From Marinobacter manganoxydans MnI7-9 (lineage in GTDB: Bacteria > Pseudomonadota > Gammaproteobacteria > Pseudomonadales > Oleiphilaceae): DNA of 64,000 nt. Positions 17,988 through 24,830 of this stretch are shown one piece after another (the first letter of the stretch is position 1; each line of letters opens with the position of its first letter). The translations under genes and the position numbers were made by a program. The notes under the pieces were generated by a model that searched no databases, was not told the origin of the DNA, and saw nothing but the letters and a program-made list of their open reading frames with translations. The DNA lies in the NCBI RefSeq assembly GCF_000235625.1, contig NZ_AGTR01000053.1, positions 1 through 64,000 on the forward strand. Direction: 5' to 3'.

Positions 17988-18563
17988 ATGAGTCACCAGC
18001 GCATATCCGCCGCCCGTGGAATCGCCGTAGTCCTTTTCGCGCTTGCTATTTCCATAGCCGCCCCAGTTATGGCTGCAGGGAAGGTTCCGAAGTCGGTGGG
18101 GCCCCAGGGTTTCCTGATCTGGGAGTCCCCTCGCACTCTGCCCGAGCTGGCTTTTGAGGACGAAGACGGCAGGCCGCTGACACTGGCTGACTTTAAGGGT
18201 AAGGCGATATTGCTCAATATCTGGGCGACCTGGTGCCTGCCTTGCCGTGAGGAAATGCCGACGCTGGACTCACTTCAGGCTCAACTGGGCGGCGAGCAAT
18301 TTGAAGTGGTCGCGCTGTCCGTTGACCACTCAGGCATCAGCGTTGTTGAAAAATTCTACCGGAAAACCGGCATCCAACATCTACGCCAGTATATTGATCC
18401 GTCGACACTGGCGACCTCAACACTGGGCATAGAAGGTGTTCCTACAACGCTGCTGATTGATCACGACGGTCGCGAAATTGGCCGTCTGGTCGGTGCCGCG
18501 GAATGGGACAGCCCGGCCATGGTGGATTTGATGACCCGCACCATTGAAGGGGTTCCGGACTGA
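17988..18563 (+). CDS. TlpA/ResA-like periplasmic thioredoxin
   Basis: The product has 191 residues: signal peptide (residues 1-30, ending VMAAG), then a TlpA-like thioredoxin domain with WATWCLPCREEMP (Cys83, Cys86) and a cis-Pro region (GIEGVPTTLLID). Such proteins reduce disulfides in the periplasm, often in cytochrome c or oxidase maturation. An AGGAG ribosome site lies just before the ATG. It is the last gene of the thiol-redox run after the split DsbD and SCO genes, so it likely receives electrons from DsbD. Its stop is 46 bases from the end of the convergent cadR gene. Confidence 0.85.
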   Translation: MSHQRISAARGIAVVLFALAISIAAPVMAAGKVPKSVGPQGFLIWESPRTLPELAFEDEDGRPLTLADFKGKAILLNIWATWCLPCREEMPTLDSLQAQLGGEQFEVVALSVDHSGISVVEKFYRKTGIQHLRQYIDPSTLATSTLGIEGVPTTLLIDHDGREIGRLVGAAEWDSPAMVDLMTRTIEGVPD

Positions 18564-18609
18564 CTGGATTTACGCAATTGAAAAGGCAGGTGCGTAATGC
18601 TTCAAGCTA

Positions 18610-19011
18610 CTACTGCATGCTTCCTTCGCTGAGCCCTTCGAGAACCCCGCAGGCCTCAATTTCCCGATCATCGTTACAACTCGCTCGCAGCGACACAAGT
18701 TGTTTCTCCAGTACCTGCAGATCGGTTATCTGAGACCGTACTTGAGCGATGTGATCATCAAGCAAGGTGTTGATGGCCCTGCAAGGCTGATGGGGCGCGC
18801 CCTGATAACGCTGTAACTCGTGAATTTCAGCGAGTGACAGCTCGAGTATTCTGCAGCGCCGGATGAAGGCCAGTCGCTCAACATGCCGTTCAGTGTAAAT
18901 ACGGTAGCCGTTGTCCTGACGATCCGGCGGCGGTAACAAGCCCTCTCGCTCATAGAAACGGATGGTCTGGGTGTCGACCCCTACGGACCGTGCCAACTGA
19001 CCAATGCGCAT
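18610..19011 (-). CDS. cadR: MerR-family regulator, CadR/PbrR type
   Basis: The 133-residue protein has the MerR winged helix (IGQLARSVGVDTQTIRFYEREG) and three cysteines in the pattern of lead and cadmium sensors: Cys77 (QPCRAIN) on the dimer helix, and Cys112 and Cys121 (SCNDDREIEAC) in the metal loop. The ATG at 19011 follows GAGGAG; an ATG five codons earlier overlaps that ribosome site and is rejected. It is divergent from the CDF transporter gene, with a matching operator between them at 19045-19075. Whether it prefers Cd, Pb or Zn cannot be decided from sequence. Confidence 0.88.
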   Translation of the reverse strand: MRIGQLARSVGVDTQTIRFYEREGLLPPPDRQDNGYRIYTERHVERLAFIRRCRILELSLAEIHELQRYQGAPHQPCRAINTLLDDHIAQVRSQITDLQVLEKQLVSLRASCNDDREIEACGVLEGLSEGSMQ

Positions 19012-19044
19012 CGGGTTTCTCCTCAACAGATGGTATCTGCTTTA

Positions 19045-19075
19045 TTGACCTTATAGTGGCTATATGGTTTTAAAT
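19045..19075 (+). promoter_or_regulatory. CadR/PbrR-type promoter and operator
   Basis: TTGACC (19045-19050) is followed after 19 bases by TTAAAT (19070-19075). The operator arms ACCTTATAG and CTATATGGT around TGG differ from perfect symmetry at one place and resemble known CadR/PbrR sites. It faces the CDF transporter gene and lies between the divergent cadR and transporter genes. Confidence 0.82.
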
Positions 19076-19108
19076 CATAGTCCGACAATACTCAAGTGGA
19101 GCCGTATC

Positions 19109-20005
19109 ATGAGTAAACCCTGTGAAGACGCCTGTGGCTGCGAAGCAACACCCGCCGAGGGTAATGCCGGGTCGGGGGCCTCTGAAGCGTCCGGCAACTG
19201 GATCAGTGTGTATACCGTACCGAAGATGGATTGTCCTTCGGAGGAACGGATGATTCGACTGGCCCTGAACGGTTTTGAAGACATTCGCGGGCTGTCCTTC
19301 GACCTGTCTGATCGGCGGTTGAAGGTTGTGCACGATGGCGAGGCTGAGCCTATCACCGCGAAGCTGGCAACCCTCGGGCTGGGAGCTTCGCTTCAGGAAA
19401 CGGCCGCTGCCGACCCTGAGTCAATCAAGGCGCTCGGGGGTACGGCTATCTCGGCCGAGCAGGAGTCCGGCACCCTGCGTTGGTTGCTCGGTATCAATGC
19501 CGTCCTGTTTGTGGTGGAAATGACGGCCGGCCTGATCGCGCACTCCACCGGTTTGATTGCAGAATCCCTGGACAATTTTGCCGACGCGGCCGTGTATGGG
19601 CTCGCCCTGTATGCGGTTGGGCACAGCGTGAAAATGCAGGTGCGTGCGGCGCATCTTGCGGGCGTACTCCAACTGATACTGGCTGTGGGCGTACTTGCAG
19701 AGGTGGTGAGGCGCTTTGTCTTCGGCAGTGAGCCTGAGTCGCTGGTAATGATGGGGATTGCGTTCATCGCATTGATCGCCAATACCACCTGTCTGCTGCT
19801 GATATCCAAACATCGGGAGGGCGGTGCCCACATGAAGGCGAGCTGGATATTCTCAGCCAACGATGTGGTCATCAATCTGGGGGTCATTACCGCTGGCGCC
19901 CTGGTCGCGTGGACTGGCTCCAATTACCCGGACCTGATCATCGGCAGCATTGCGGGGATTATCGTACTCAACGGTGCCAGGCGCATCCTGGCGCTTAAGG
20001 GTTAA
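19109..20005 (+). CDS. Cation diffusion facilitator with N-terminal metal-binding-like domain
   Basis: This 298-residue transporter belongs to the CDF family, which exports Zn, Cd or related ions in exchange for protons. A Cys-rich start (CEDACGCEAT) is followed by a ferredoxin-like domain of the heavy-metal-associated fold (residues about 30-95, with PKMDCPSEER). Six helices then carry the Asp-rich site in AESLDNFADAAVYG and a second site in SANDVVINLGV. The usual C-terminal cytoplasmic domain is absent and the N-terminal domain may replace it. The ATG at 19109 is chosen for its GTGGAG ribosome site. It lies behind the CadR-type promoter and 3 bases before lspA. Confidence 0.87.
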   Translation: MSKPCEDACGCEATPAEGNAGSGASEASGNWISVYTVPKMDCPSEERMIRLALNGFEDIRGLSFDLSDRRLKVVHDGEAEPITAKLATLGLGASLQETAAADPESIKALGGTAISAEQESGTLRWLLGINAVLFVVEMTAGLIAHSTGLIAESLDNFADAAVYGLALYAVGHSVKMQVRAAHLAGVLQLILAVGVLAEVVRRFVFGSEPESLVMMGIAFIALIANTTCLLLISKHREGGAHMKASWIFSANDVVINLGVITAGALVAWTGSNYPDLIIGSIAGIIVLNGARRILALKG

Positions 20006-20008
20006 ATA

Positions 20009-20521
20009 ATGTCCATCGTTGCCAAAAAACACTTGCCGTATGGCCTGCTGGCGATTTCGGGCCTGATTGCGGCGTCTGATCAGGTTGTAAAATGGCTGGT
20101 CCAGCAGTCAATGGCGTATGGCGAGTCGATTCCGGTGACCCCGTTCTTTAACTGGGTGCATGTCTGGAACACCGGCGCCGCATTCAGCCTGTTTGCCGAT
20201 GGCGGAGGTTGGCAGCGATACTTTCTTATCACAGTCGCGGTAGTTGTCTCGATTGTACTGATCGGGCTGATTGTTCAGTGCCGCCGCAGGGGAGAAGCCA
20301 TCGCGTACAGCCTTATTCTTGGCGGTGCCATGGGCAACCTGATTGACCGTATATTTCGTGGCTATGTTGTGGATTCCTTTGATGTCTATTGGCAATCCTG
20401 GCACTGGCCAGCCTTTAACCTTGCCGATATCGCCATTGTGCTGGGCACCGTGCTTTTCCTCTATGTCAGTTTCATACCCGAAAAATCGGGCACGAACGTC
20501 GAGCTCGATGGATCAGGCTAA
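20009..20521 (+). CDS. lspA: Lipoprotein signal peptidase II (LspA), accessory copy
   Basis: The 170-residue inner-membrane aspartyl protease cleaves lipoprotein signal peptides. The two catalytic aspartates lie in GNLIDRIFRGYVVD (Asp122) and PAFNLADIAI (Asp140), and the family motif WNTGAAFS is present. It follows the CDF gene with a 3-base gap. An lspA copy tied to a CDF or Pb/Cd ATPase under CadR/PbrR control is a well-known arrangement on mobile metal islands, as in pbr operons, so this is probably not the housekeeping lspA. Its role there is not settled. Confidence 0.92.
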   Translation: MSIVAKKHLPYGLLAISGLIAASDQVVKWLVQQSMAYGESIPVTPFFNWVHVWNTGAAFSLFADGGGWQRYFLITVAVVVSIVLIGLIVQCRRRGEAIAYSLILGGAMGNLIDRIFRGYVVDSFDVYWQSWHWPAFNLADIAIVLGTVLFLYVSFIPEKSGTNVELDGSG

Positions 20522-20540
20522 AAAACATCTGACAAACGCC

Positions 20541-20571
20541 TTGACCTTAAAGTTGACTTTAAGGATACCGT
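20541..20571 (+). promoter_or_regulatory. CueR-type promoter and operator, second copy
   Basis: TTGACC (20541-20546) and TACCGT (20566-20571) have a 19-base spacer. The arms CCTTAAAG and CTTTAAGG around TTGA (20545-20564) match the operator at 7848-7869 in all but the centre and one edge base. It drives the frameshifted peroxiredoxin and should bind the same regulator as the copA promoter. Confidence 0.8.
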
Positions 20572-20620
20572 CTGTACTGACAAACCGAGAACGACAGCCA
20601 AAGCAAAGGAGAATGAAACG

Positions 20621-21258
20621 ATGACATTGCAACTTGGAGAAACCGCTCCCGATTTCACCGTCGCATCCACCGAGGGAAACATTCAGTTTCATGAGTGGCT
20701 GGGAGACGACTGGGCCGTGCTGTTTTCACACCCCGCCGACTACACCCCGTCTGTACCACAGAGCTCGGTGCCTTCGCGAAGCGTAAGGACGAGTTCGCCA
20801 GTCGCGGTGTGAAGCTGATCGGGGTATCTGTCGACCCGCTCGACTCTCATAACGACTGGGTGAAGGATATCGAGAAAACCCAGGGCACCGGGCTCAATTT
20901 TCCCCTGCTGGCAGACAAGGATCAGGTGGTTGCCGACCTGTACGGAATGATCCATCCAAAAGCCGACCCCAAGGTGACTGTTCGAACGGTATTTATTATC
21001 GATTCCGCGAAGAAAATCCGTCTGATGCTGACGTATCCCCCTAGTACCGGGCGCAATCTGGACGAGATCCTGCGCGTCATTGATTCGCTCCAGCTGACCG
21101 ACAACCACAAAGTGGCCACGCCGGTGGACTGGAAGAATGGCGAGGATGTGATCATCGTTCCGTCGCTCTCCAACGAAGAGGCCAAAGAGCGTTTCCCTGA
21201 CGGATGGGATGAGCAGACACCGTATCTGCGCGTTACCCGCCAACCTGGTCGGAAGTAA
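20621..21258 (+). pseudogene. Frameshifted 1-Cys peroxiredoxin (Prx6/AhpC-TSA family)
   Basis: Read through a frameshift the product is about 211 residues, the normal size of a Prx6-type peroxiredoxin. Frame one (20621-20748) gives LGETAPDFTV and FSHPADYTP. The second frame continues VCTTELGAFAKRKDEF and runs to 21258, ending in the long C-terminal domain (PSLSNEEAKERFPDGWDEQTPYLR). One missing G near 20749 (CCGTCTG where CCGGTCTG is expected) causes the shift, just before the peroxidatic Cys of PVCTTE. As read, the first frame ends at 20812 without that cysteine. It sits behind a CueR-type promoter. A real mutation or a sequencing error would look the same here. Confidence 0.85.
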
Positions 21259-21265
21259 CAGGGAG

Positions 21266-21297
21266 TTCGTCAGCCAGCCGGGCGGCTGGCTGACGAA
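21266..21297 (+). terminator. Strong hairpin after the peroxiredoxin gene
   Basis: A perfect 14-base stem (TTCGTCAGCCAGCC and its complement) with the loop GGGC lies 8 bases after the peroxiredoxin stop. There is no clear T-run after it, so it may be a Rho-independent terminator of weak type or an mRNA 3' stabiliser. Confidence 0.55.
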
Positions 21298-21366
21298 GCG
21301 ATACCTGAGAACCCCTCACCGATAGGTTCGGTCATCGCCGAACCCTTAACCGAACACGGCCCCGAA

Positions 21367-21742
21367 ATGCTTACCCTGACAATCCCTGAAGTTGGTCTCT
21401 TCGCGTTGTTGATTGCACTTTGCCTGTCGCTGCTTCAGGCGACCGTGCCCTTGCTGGGAGCCGCCACCCGGCGCCCGTTGTGGATGGCATTTGCAGAGCC
21501 TATGGCATGGGGGCAATTTGTTTTTCTACTGATTTCTTATGCCAGCCTGACCGCCAGTTTTCTTCTGGATGATTTCAGCGTGGATTATGTGGCCCGTAAT
21601 TCCAACTCGATGCTGCCCTGGTACTACAAGTTCACCGCCGTCTGGGGCTCTCATGAAGGCTCGGTGCTGTTATGGAGTCTGATTCTCAGTGGCTGGGGCT
21701 TTGCCGTCAGTCTGTTTTCCCGCCAGTTGCCACGGGATATCC
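21367..21742 (+). pseudogene. ccmF: Truncated ccmF (cytochrome c haem lyase), N-terminal fifth
   Basis: The first 125 residues match CcmF, the haem lyase subunit of cytochrome c maturation: IPEVGLFALLIALCLSLLQ at the start and the conserved WGSHEGSVLLW. Normal CcmF is about 650 residues. Homology stops at about 21742 (FSRQLPRDI), and the reading frame then runs 17 codons into the IS1380-type sequence before a stop at 21793-21795. The fragment lacks the WWD domain and most helices, so it is non-functional. It may come from a ccmF-like gene cut by insertion-sequence-mediated rearrangement. Confidence 0.8.
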
Positions 21743-22463
21743 CGAGACCCGCATCCTGCTGCGTGGTGATGCTCATTTCGCCAACGTGGAATTGATGCAA
21801 CTGGCGCTCGACGATCCGTACACCGATTTCCTGTTCGGCCTGGCCGGCAACAGCCGTCTGAAAAAACTGGCCGAGCCACACCTGCAATCCACCCGGCGGC
21901 TGCACGATACCCGCTGCCATAACGCTCGCCTCGCGGAACAGGCCCCGCCGCAACGCTCGCGCACCTTCCACGAGATCGATTATCAGGCCCGTTCCTGGCC
22001 ACAGGCGTTTCGCACTGTCCTGAAAGCCGAAACCATGGCCCTCGGCGATAACCCCCGCTTCGTCGTCACCTCCCTGGAAGAGTCAACCCCGGAAATACTG
22101 TACGCCGAGCTGTATTGCGCCCGGGGCCAGGACGAGAATTTCATCAAGATGATGAAAAACGACCTGGCCAGCGACCGCACCTCGGATTGCCGCTTTGCGG
22201 CCAACCACCTGCGCCTGTTTTTCTCCTGCGCCGCCTATGTGCTGCATCACGCCTTGCGCGCCGAACTGTTGCAAGGCACCGAGTTGTCCCAGGCCCAGCC
22301 CTCGACGGTCATCATCAAGCTGTTCAAGCTGGCCGTACGGGTGGTGCAGTACAAAGACCGCATCAAGCTCCACCTGCCAGGTAGCTGCCCGGTCAAGGCC
22401 CTTCTGCACACAGTCACCGAACGGTTATATCGCCTGCCTCGGCCCAGGTTAAACACCGGCTGA
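21743..22463 (+). mobile_element. 3' remnant of an IS1380-family transposase
   Basis: In one frame the sequence reads as the C-terminal half of an IS1380-family transposase, beginning PETRILLRGDAHFANVELM. DALDDPYTDFLFGLAGN-like motifs follow, then NPRFVVTSLE, the DDE-family C-terminal pattern (YCARGQDENFIKMMKNDL, SDRTSDCRFAANHLRLFFSCAAYVL) and a final LHLPGS. About 240 of some 440 residues remain; the N-terminal half and the left end are missing. The junction with the ccmF fragment is abrupt at about 21742, within the palindrome GGGATATCCC. No clear terminal inverted repeat was identified to the right. The element is not able to move on its own. Confidence 0.82.
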
Positions 22464-23024
22464 GCCGCCGTCGGCGCTCGTGGCCACCTCCATCTCGGGC
22501 TCGGGAGGCCTTCCCTCGCCCGGACGCTGGAATTGATCAAATAATAAACACTTAAGGCCGGTGACTGGATGACATCAGAGCGACATTGGCGCGCATACTA
22601 CACTAATAATTCTCATATCTGGGCGTAATGGGCTAACCGAGAAAATTTCGTGGCTGCTGCTTGGGGTGTTTATGAAATGTTCGGGTTAGATGCGTAACTA
22701 GACTCCTTGGTTCCTGGATGCCGCAGACGCTGTCAGCTCCAGTCGAGGATCACCCTGGGGTTTCGATCAGGTTTCTCCAGTCGTAAACAAAAGCGAACGT
22801 TCGAGTGAGGGATTTACGTCAGAGCCTCCAAGCAAATCACAGCCATTTCATCCAGTATGATTGGCGGAGCAAATTGCAGACGCTGAATGATTACGTGGCA
22901 GAGATGACCATGCTCGGCTAAGCTCCTGTTTTATCGATTTAAGTGCAGCGTTATTGATGTTTCAAAGTCAGTAATAGTGACACAGTCAAATTTCTGCAAT
23001 GATAAAGCGCGCTGCCTAATTGCT
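22464..23024. other. Non-coding stretch between IS remnant and cassette
   Basis: No supportable gene was found. It should contain the right end of the IS1380-type element in its first 100 bases. At 22784-22803 a 20-base sequence (TAAACAAAAGCGAACGTTCG) matches 1701-1720 in 18 positions. The right end meets the G of GTTATGT (23025-23031), read here as a cassette boundary. Confidence 0.45.
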
Positions 23025-23025
23025 G

Positions 23026-23427
23026 TTATGTTTCTCTCAGAGCAGGCTCAAGTCCAAGGTGATCAACAAAGGGGATGAAGTCGCGATCCAAAAACAGCAG
23101 GGGCAACTCTTTCTCTATACAGAATGTCGCGATGATCACGTCGGCAGTTTTTCTGATCGTGATGCCTTTTTTTCGTAGTGCCCGATAGTTGTCGGCGCAC
23201 TTAATTGCCATTTCTTTGCCAAACATTTCATACTGATCCAGAGCGAGCAGGCTTTGCTTGGTTTGGCGATACTGTTTGTCGTTGCGGATGCCTTGGAGGA
23301 TTTCCAAAAATATGAGGTCTCCAATAGCAACCGAACCTTGAACTATCGAGGCATCCAGCAGATCAGTTTGCGGGTTGTCGACCCCATTGAAATAGTCGAT
23401 CCAGACGCTGGTGTCTACCAGGATCAT
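23026..23427 (-). CDS. vapC: VapC-type PIN-domain toxin
   Basis: The 133-residue PIN-domain ribonuclease has the acidic residues of the active site: Asp5 in ILVDTSVWIDYF, a Glu in LIFLEILQGI, Asp in TADVIIATFC and Asp in FLDRDF. VapC toxins cut tRNA or rRNA when freed from VapB. Its ATG overlaps the vapB stop (ATGA), so the two are coupled. A longer reading from 23463 lies inside vapB and is rejected. The stop codon TAA is formed by the TTA of the cassette boundary GTTATGT. In cassettes such pairs are thought to stabilise the array. Confidence 0.9.
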   Translation of the reverse strand: MILVDTSVWIDYFNGVDNPQTDLLDASIVQGSVAIGDLIFLEILQGIRNDKQYRQTKQSLLALDQYEMFGKEMAIKCADNYRALRKKGITIRKTADVIIATFCIEKELPLLFLDRDFIPFVDHLGLEPALRET

Positions 23428-23618
23428 CGGGCAGCTCGCATTTCGCCCAAATCGCCTTCCCACTTGATCTTGCCACGTAACTTTCGAATTTCCTGCTGCT
23501 TGCTAAGCTGGACTAGAAGTCTAAGGCCTTGCTCGACGGCCTCTTTTTTGGTTTCGTAACCGGAGGCTTTGAGGGCTTCGGCCATTAACTGGTCGTCAAT
23601 GACTATGTTAGTTCTCAT
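23424..23618 (-). CDS. vapB: VapB-type antitoxin
   Basis: The 64-residue protein starts MRTNIVIDDQLMAEALKASG, the ribbon-helix-helix-like N-terminus of the VapB (DUF2191) group. The middle holds TKKEAVEQGLRLLVQL, and a basic and acidic tail follows for toxin binding. The ATG at 23618 gives the canonical N-terminus; a reading from 23657 adds 13 unlike residues. It neutralises VapC and represses the pair's promoter, which should lie at about 23620-23675. Confidence 0.88.
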   Translation of the reverse strand: MRTNIVIDDQLMAEALKASGYETKKEAVEQGLRLLVQLSKQQEIRKLRGKIKWEGDLGEMRAAR

Positions 23619-23675
23619 GATGCACCTATGTGTATGCTTTTCGACTTTTATACACAATCTAGCATCTCAAGGAGA

Positions 23676-23754
23676 ACATAACAATCGGCTGCACAGCGAC
23701 CGATTTTCCGCCGCCTCCGCGGCTACAAACCGGCGCGTGAGCCGGGCGTTGTAA
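23676..23754 (+). repeat. attC-like recombination site
   Basis: About 79 bases forming an imperfect inverted repeat: ACATAAC, then CGGCTGCAC, a GC-rich centre (GCCGCC/GCGGC), and GCGTGAGCCGGGCGTTG. It ends GTTGTAA (23748-23754). Size, imperfect symmetry with an unpaired base, and outer core sites fit attC (59-base elements). The right core departs from the GTTRRRY consensus at two places. Confidence 0.6.
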
Positions 23755-23769
23755 AGGAAATACCCGTCC

Positions 23770-24003
23770 ATGAGAGATAGAGTAAGACTTAATCCGGGTG
23801 AAGAGCTGAAACTCGAGGGCAGCAGAACTAAAGGACCTTTGGGTGAAACAGAAATCGACACATACTCCGTCATCAACAAGGCAGGAGAAGTTGTAGGTTC
23901 AGTTGTGCACTCCGATCACACAGCCATCAAAGGCTTTAAAAGAACGCAAACACTTGTCCAGAAAGATGCTGAAGGCAGTGTTTTGGTAGATAAGCGATGG
24001 TGA
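23770..24003 (+). CDS. Small protein of unknown function in a second cassette
   Basis: The 77-residue frame begins 15 bases after the attC-like site, where cassette genes usually start. Its sequence (RLNPGEELKLEGSRTKGPLGETEIDTYSVINKAGEVVGSVVHSDHTAIKGFKRTQT, given here only in outline) suggests a small beta-rich soluble domain without cysteines, signal peptide or membrane helix. I recognise no family. GCCTAAC at 24061-24067, after its stop, looks like the left core of another attC, but the rest of such a site is not visible, so the cassette may be cut at its right end. Confidence 0.55.
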   Translation: MRDRVRLNPGEELKLEGSRTKGPLGETEIDTYSVINKAGEVVGSVVHSDHTAIKGFKRTQTLVQKDAEGSVLVDKRW

Positions 24004-24130
24004 TCTCAAATTTCGACCAGGTTTGGGCGACATGACCAATGGATATTGAATCTCTGACGCGCCTAACCCACAATCATGTCCAGCGAAGTAAACAAACGCT
24101 CACTTTAATTGCGGTAGAGAGGTAGAACAG

Positions 24131-24829
24131 GTGACTGAGCTGGTTAGTTATGAATTGAAAGATGGTGTAGCAACGATTGCCATCAGCAATGGCAAGGCCA
24201 ACGCCCTGAGCCAGGAAGTGTTCGAGGGGCTCAACGCGGCGCTGGATCGGGCGGAGCAGGGCAAGGCGGTTGTGATTCTGACCGGCCAGCCAGGCGTGTT
24301 CTCTGCCGGGTACGACTTGAAAGAAATGCAGAAGGGGCCGAAAGAAGCAGCCGCGCTGGTAAAAACCGGCTCCAGCTTTACCCGGCGTCTGGCCGCATTC
24401 CCGTTGCCGATTATTGGTGCCTGTAGCGGCCATGCCATTGCCAAGGGCGCGTTCATTCTGCTGTCAGTGGATCACCGCATTGGTATTGAGGGGCCCTTCA
24501 AGCTTGGCTTGAACGAGGTGGCAATCGGCATGACCATGCACCACGCCGGGATTGAAATTGCCCGCCATCGACTGGCGCCCGCCCACTTTTACCGTTCGGT
24601 CGTGAACGCTGAGATATACAACCCGGAAGGGGCAGTAGAGGCGGGGTTCCTGGATGAGGTGGTTGCCCAGGACAAGCTGGTTGAGCGGGCCACCGAGCTG
24701 GCGCAGCATTTCAAAACCCTGAACATGCGCGCCCATCGTGAAACCAAGCTGAAGGCCAAAGCGGACTATCTGGCGCTGCTGGATCGTTGCATCGAGCAGG
24801 ATGCCGAGCACCTTGGCCTGAACGGCTAG
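24131..24829 (+). CDS. Crotonase-family enoyl-CoA hydratase/isomerase
   Basis: The 232-residue protein starts at a GTG and has the crotonase fold. The oxyanion-hole segments are GVFSAGYDLKEM and GACSGHAIAKGAFILLSVDHRIG, followed by GPFKLGLNEVAIGMTMHHAG. Family members hydrate or isomerise enoyl-CoA esters. The subgroup with MTMHHAGIEIARHRL is usually annotated as crotonase/enoyl-CoA hydratase without a known substrate. It stands alone at the start of the chromosomal part, convergent with the LemA-like gene and 127 bases after the cassette region. It could supply the paaF step missing from the paa cluster, but nothing in the sequence proves that. Confidence 0.85.
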   Translation: MTELVSYELKDGVATIAISNGKANALSQEVFEGLNAALDRAEQGKAVVILTGQPGVFSAGYDLKEMQKGPKEAAALVKTGSSFTRRLAAFPLPIIGACSGHAIAKGAFILLSVDHRIGIEGPFKLGLNEVAIGMTMHHAGIEIARHRLAPAHFYRSVVNAEIYNPEGAVEAGFLDEVVAQDKLVERATELAQHFKTLNMRAHRETKLKAKADYLALLDRCIEQDAEHLGLNG

Positions 24830-24830
24830 C

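Larger units (their letters stand above)
23025..23754 (+). mobile_element. Integron-type gene cassette carrying an inverted vapBC pair
   Basis: The left edge is GTTATGT (23025-23031). The recombination site at the right, 23676-23754, begins ACATAAC, the exact complement. In a free cassette these two form the outer paired core sites, so the match defines a complete cassette. The genes inside run opposite to the cassette direction, as is common for toxin-antitoxin cassettes that carry their own promoter. No integron integrase is present in the window, so this is a cassette cluster lacking integrase. Confidence 0.6.

Noticed and set aside
21743-22560. Complete IS1380 element with both ends
   Set aside because: The N-terminal half of the transposase and the left end are absent, and no matched terminal inverted repeats were found.
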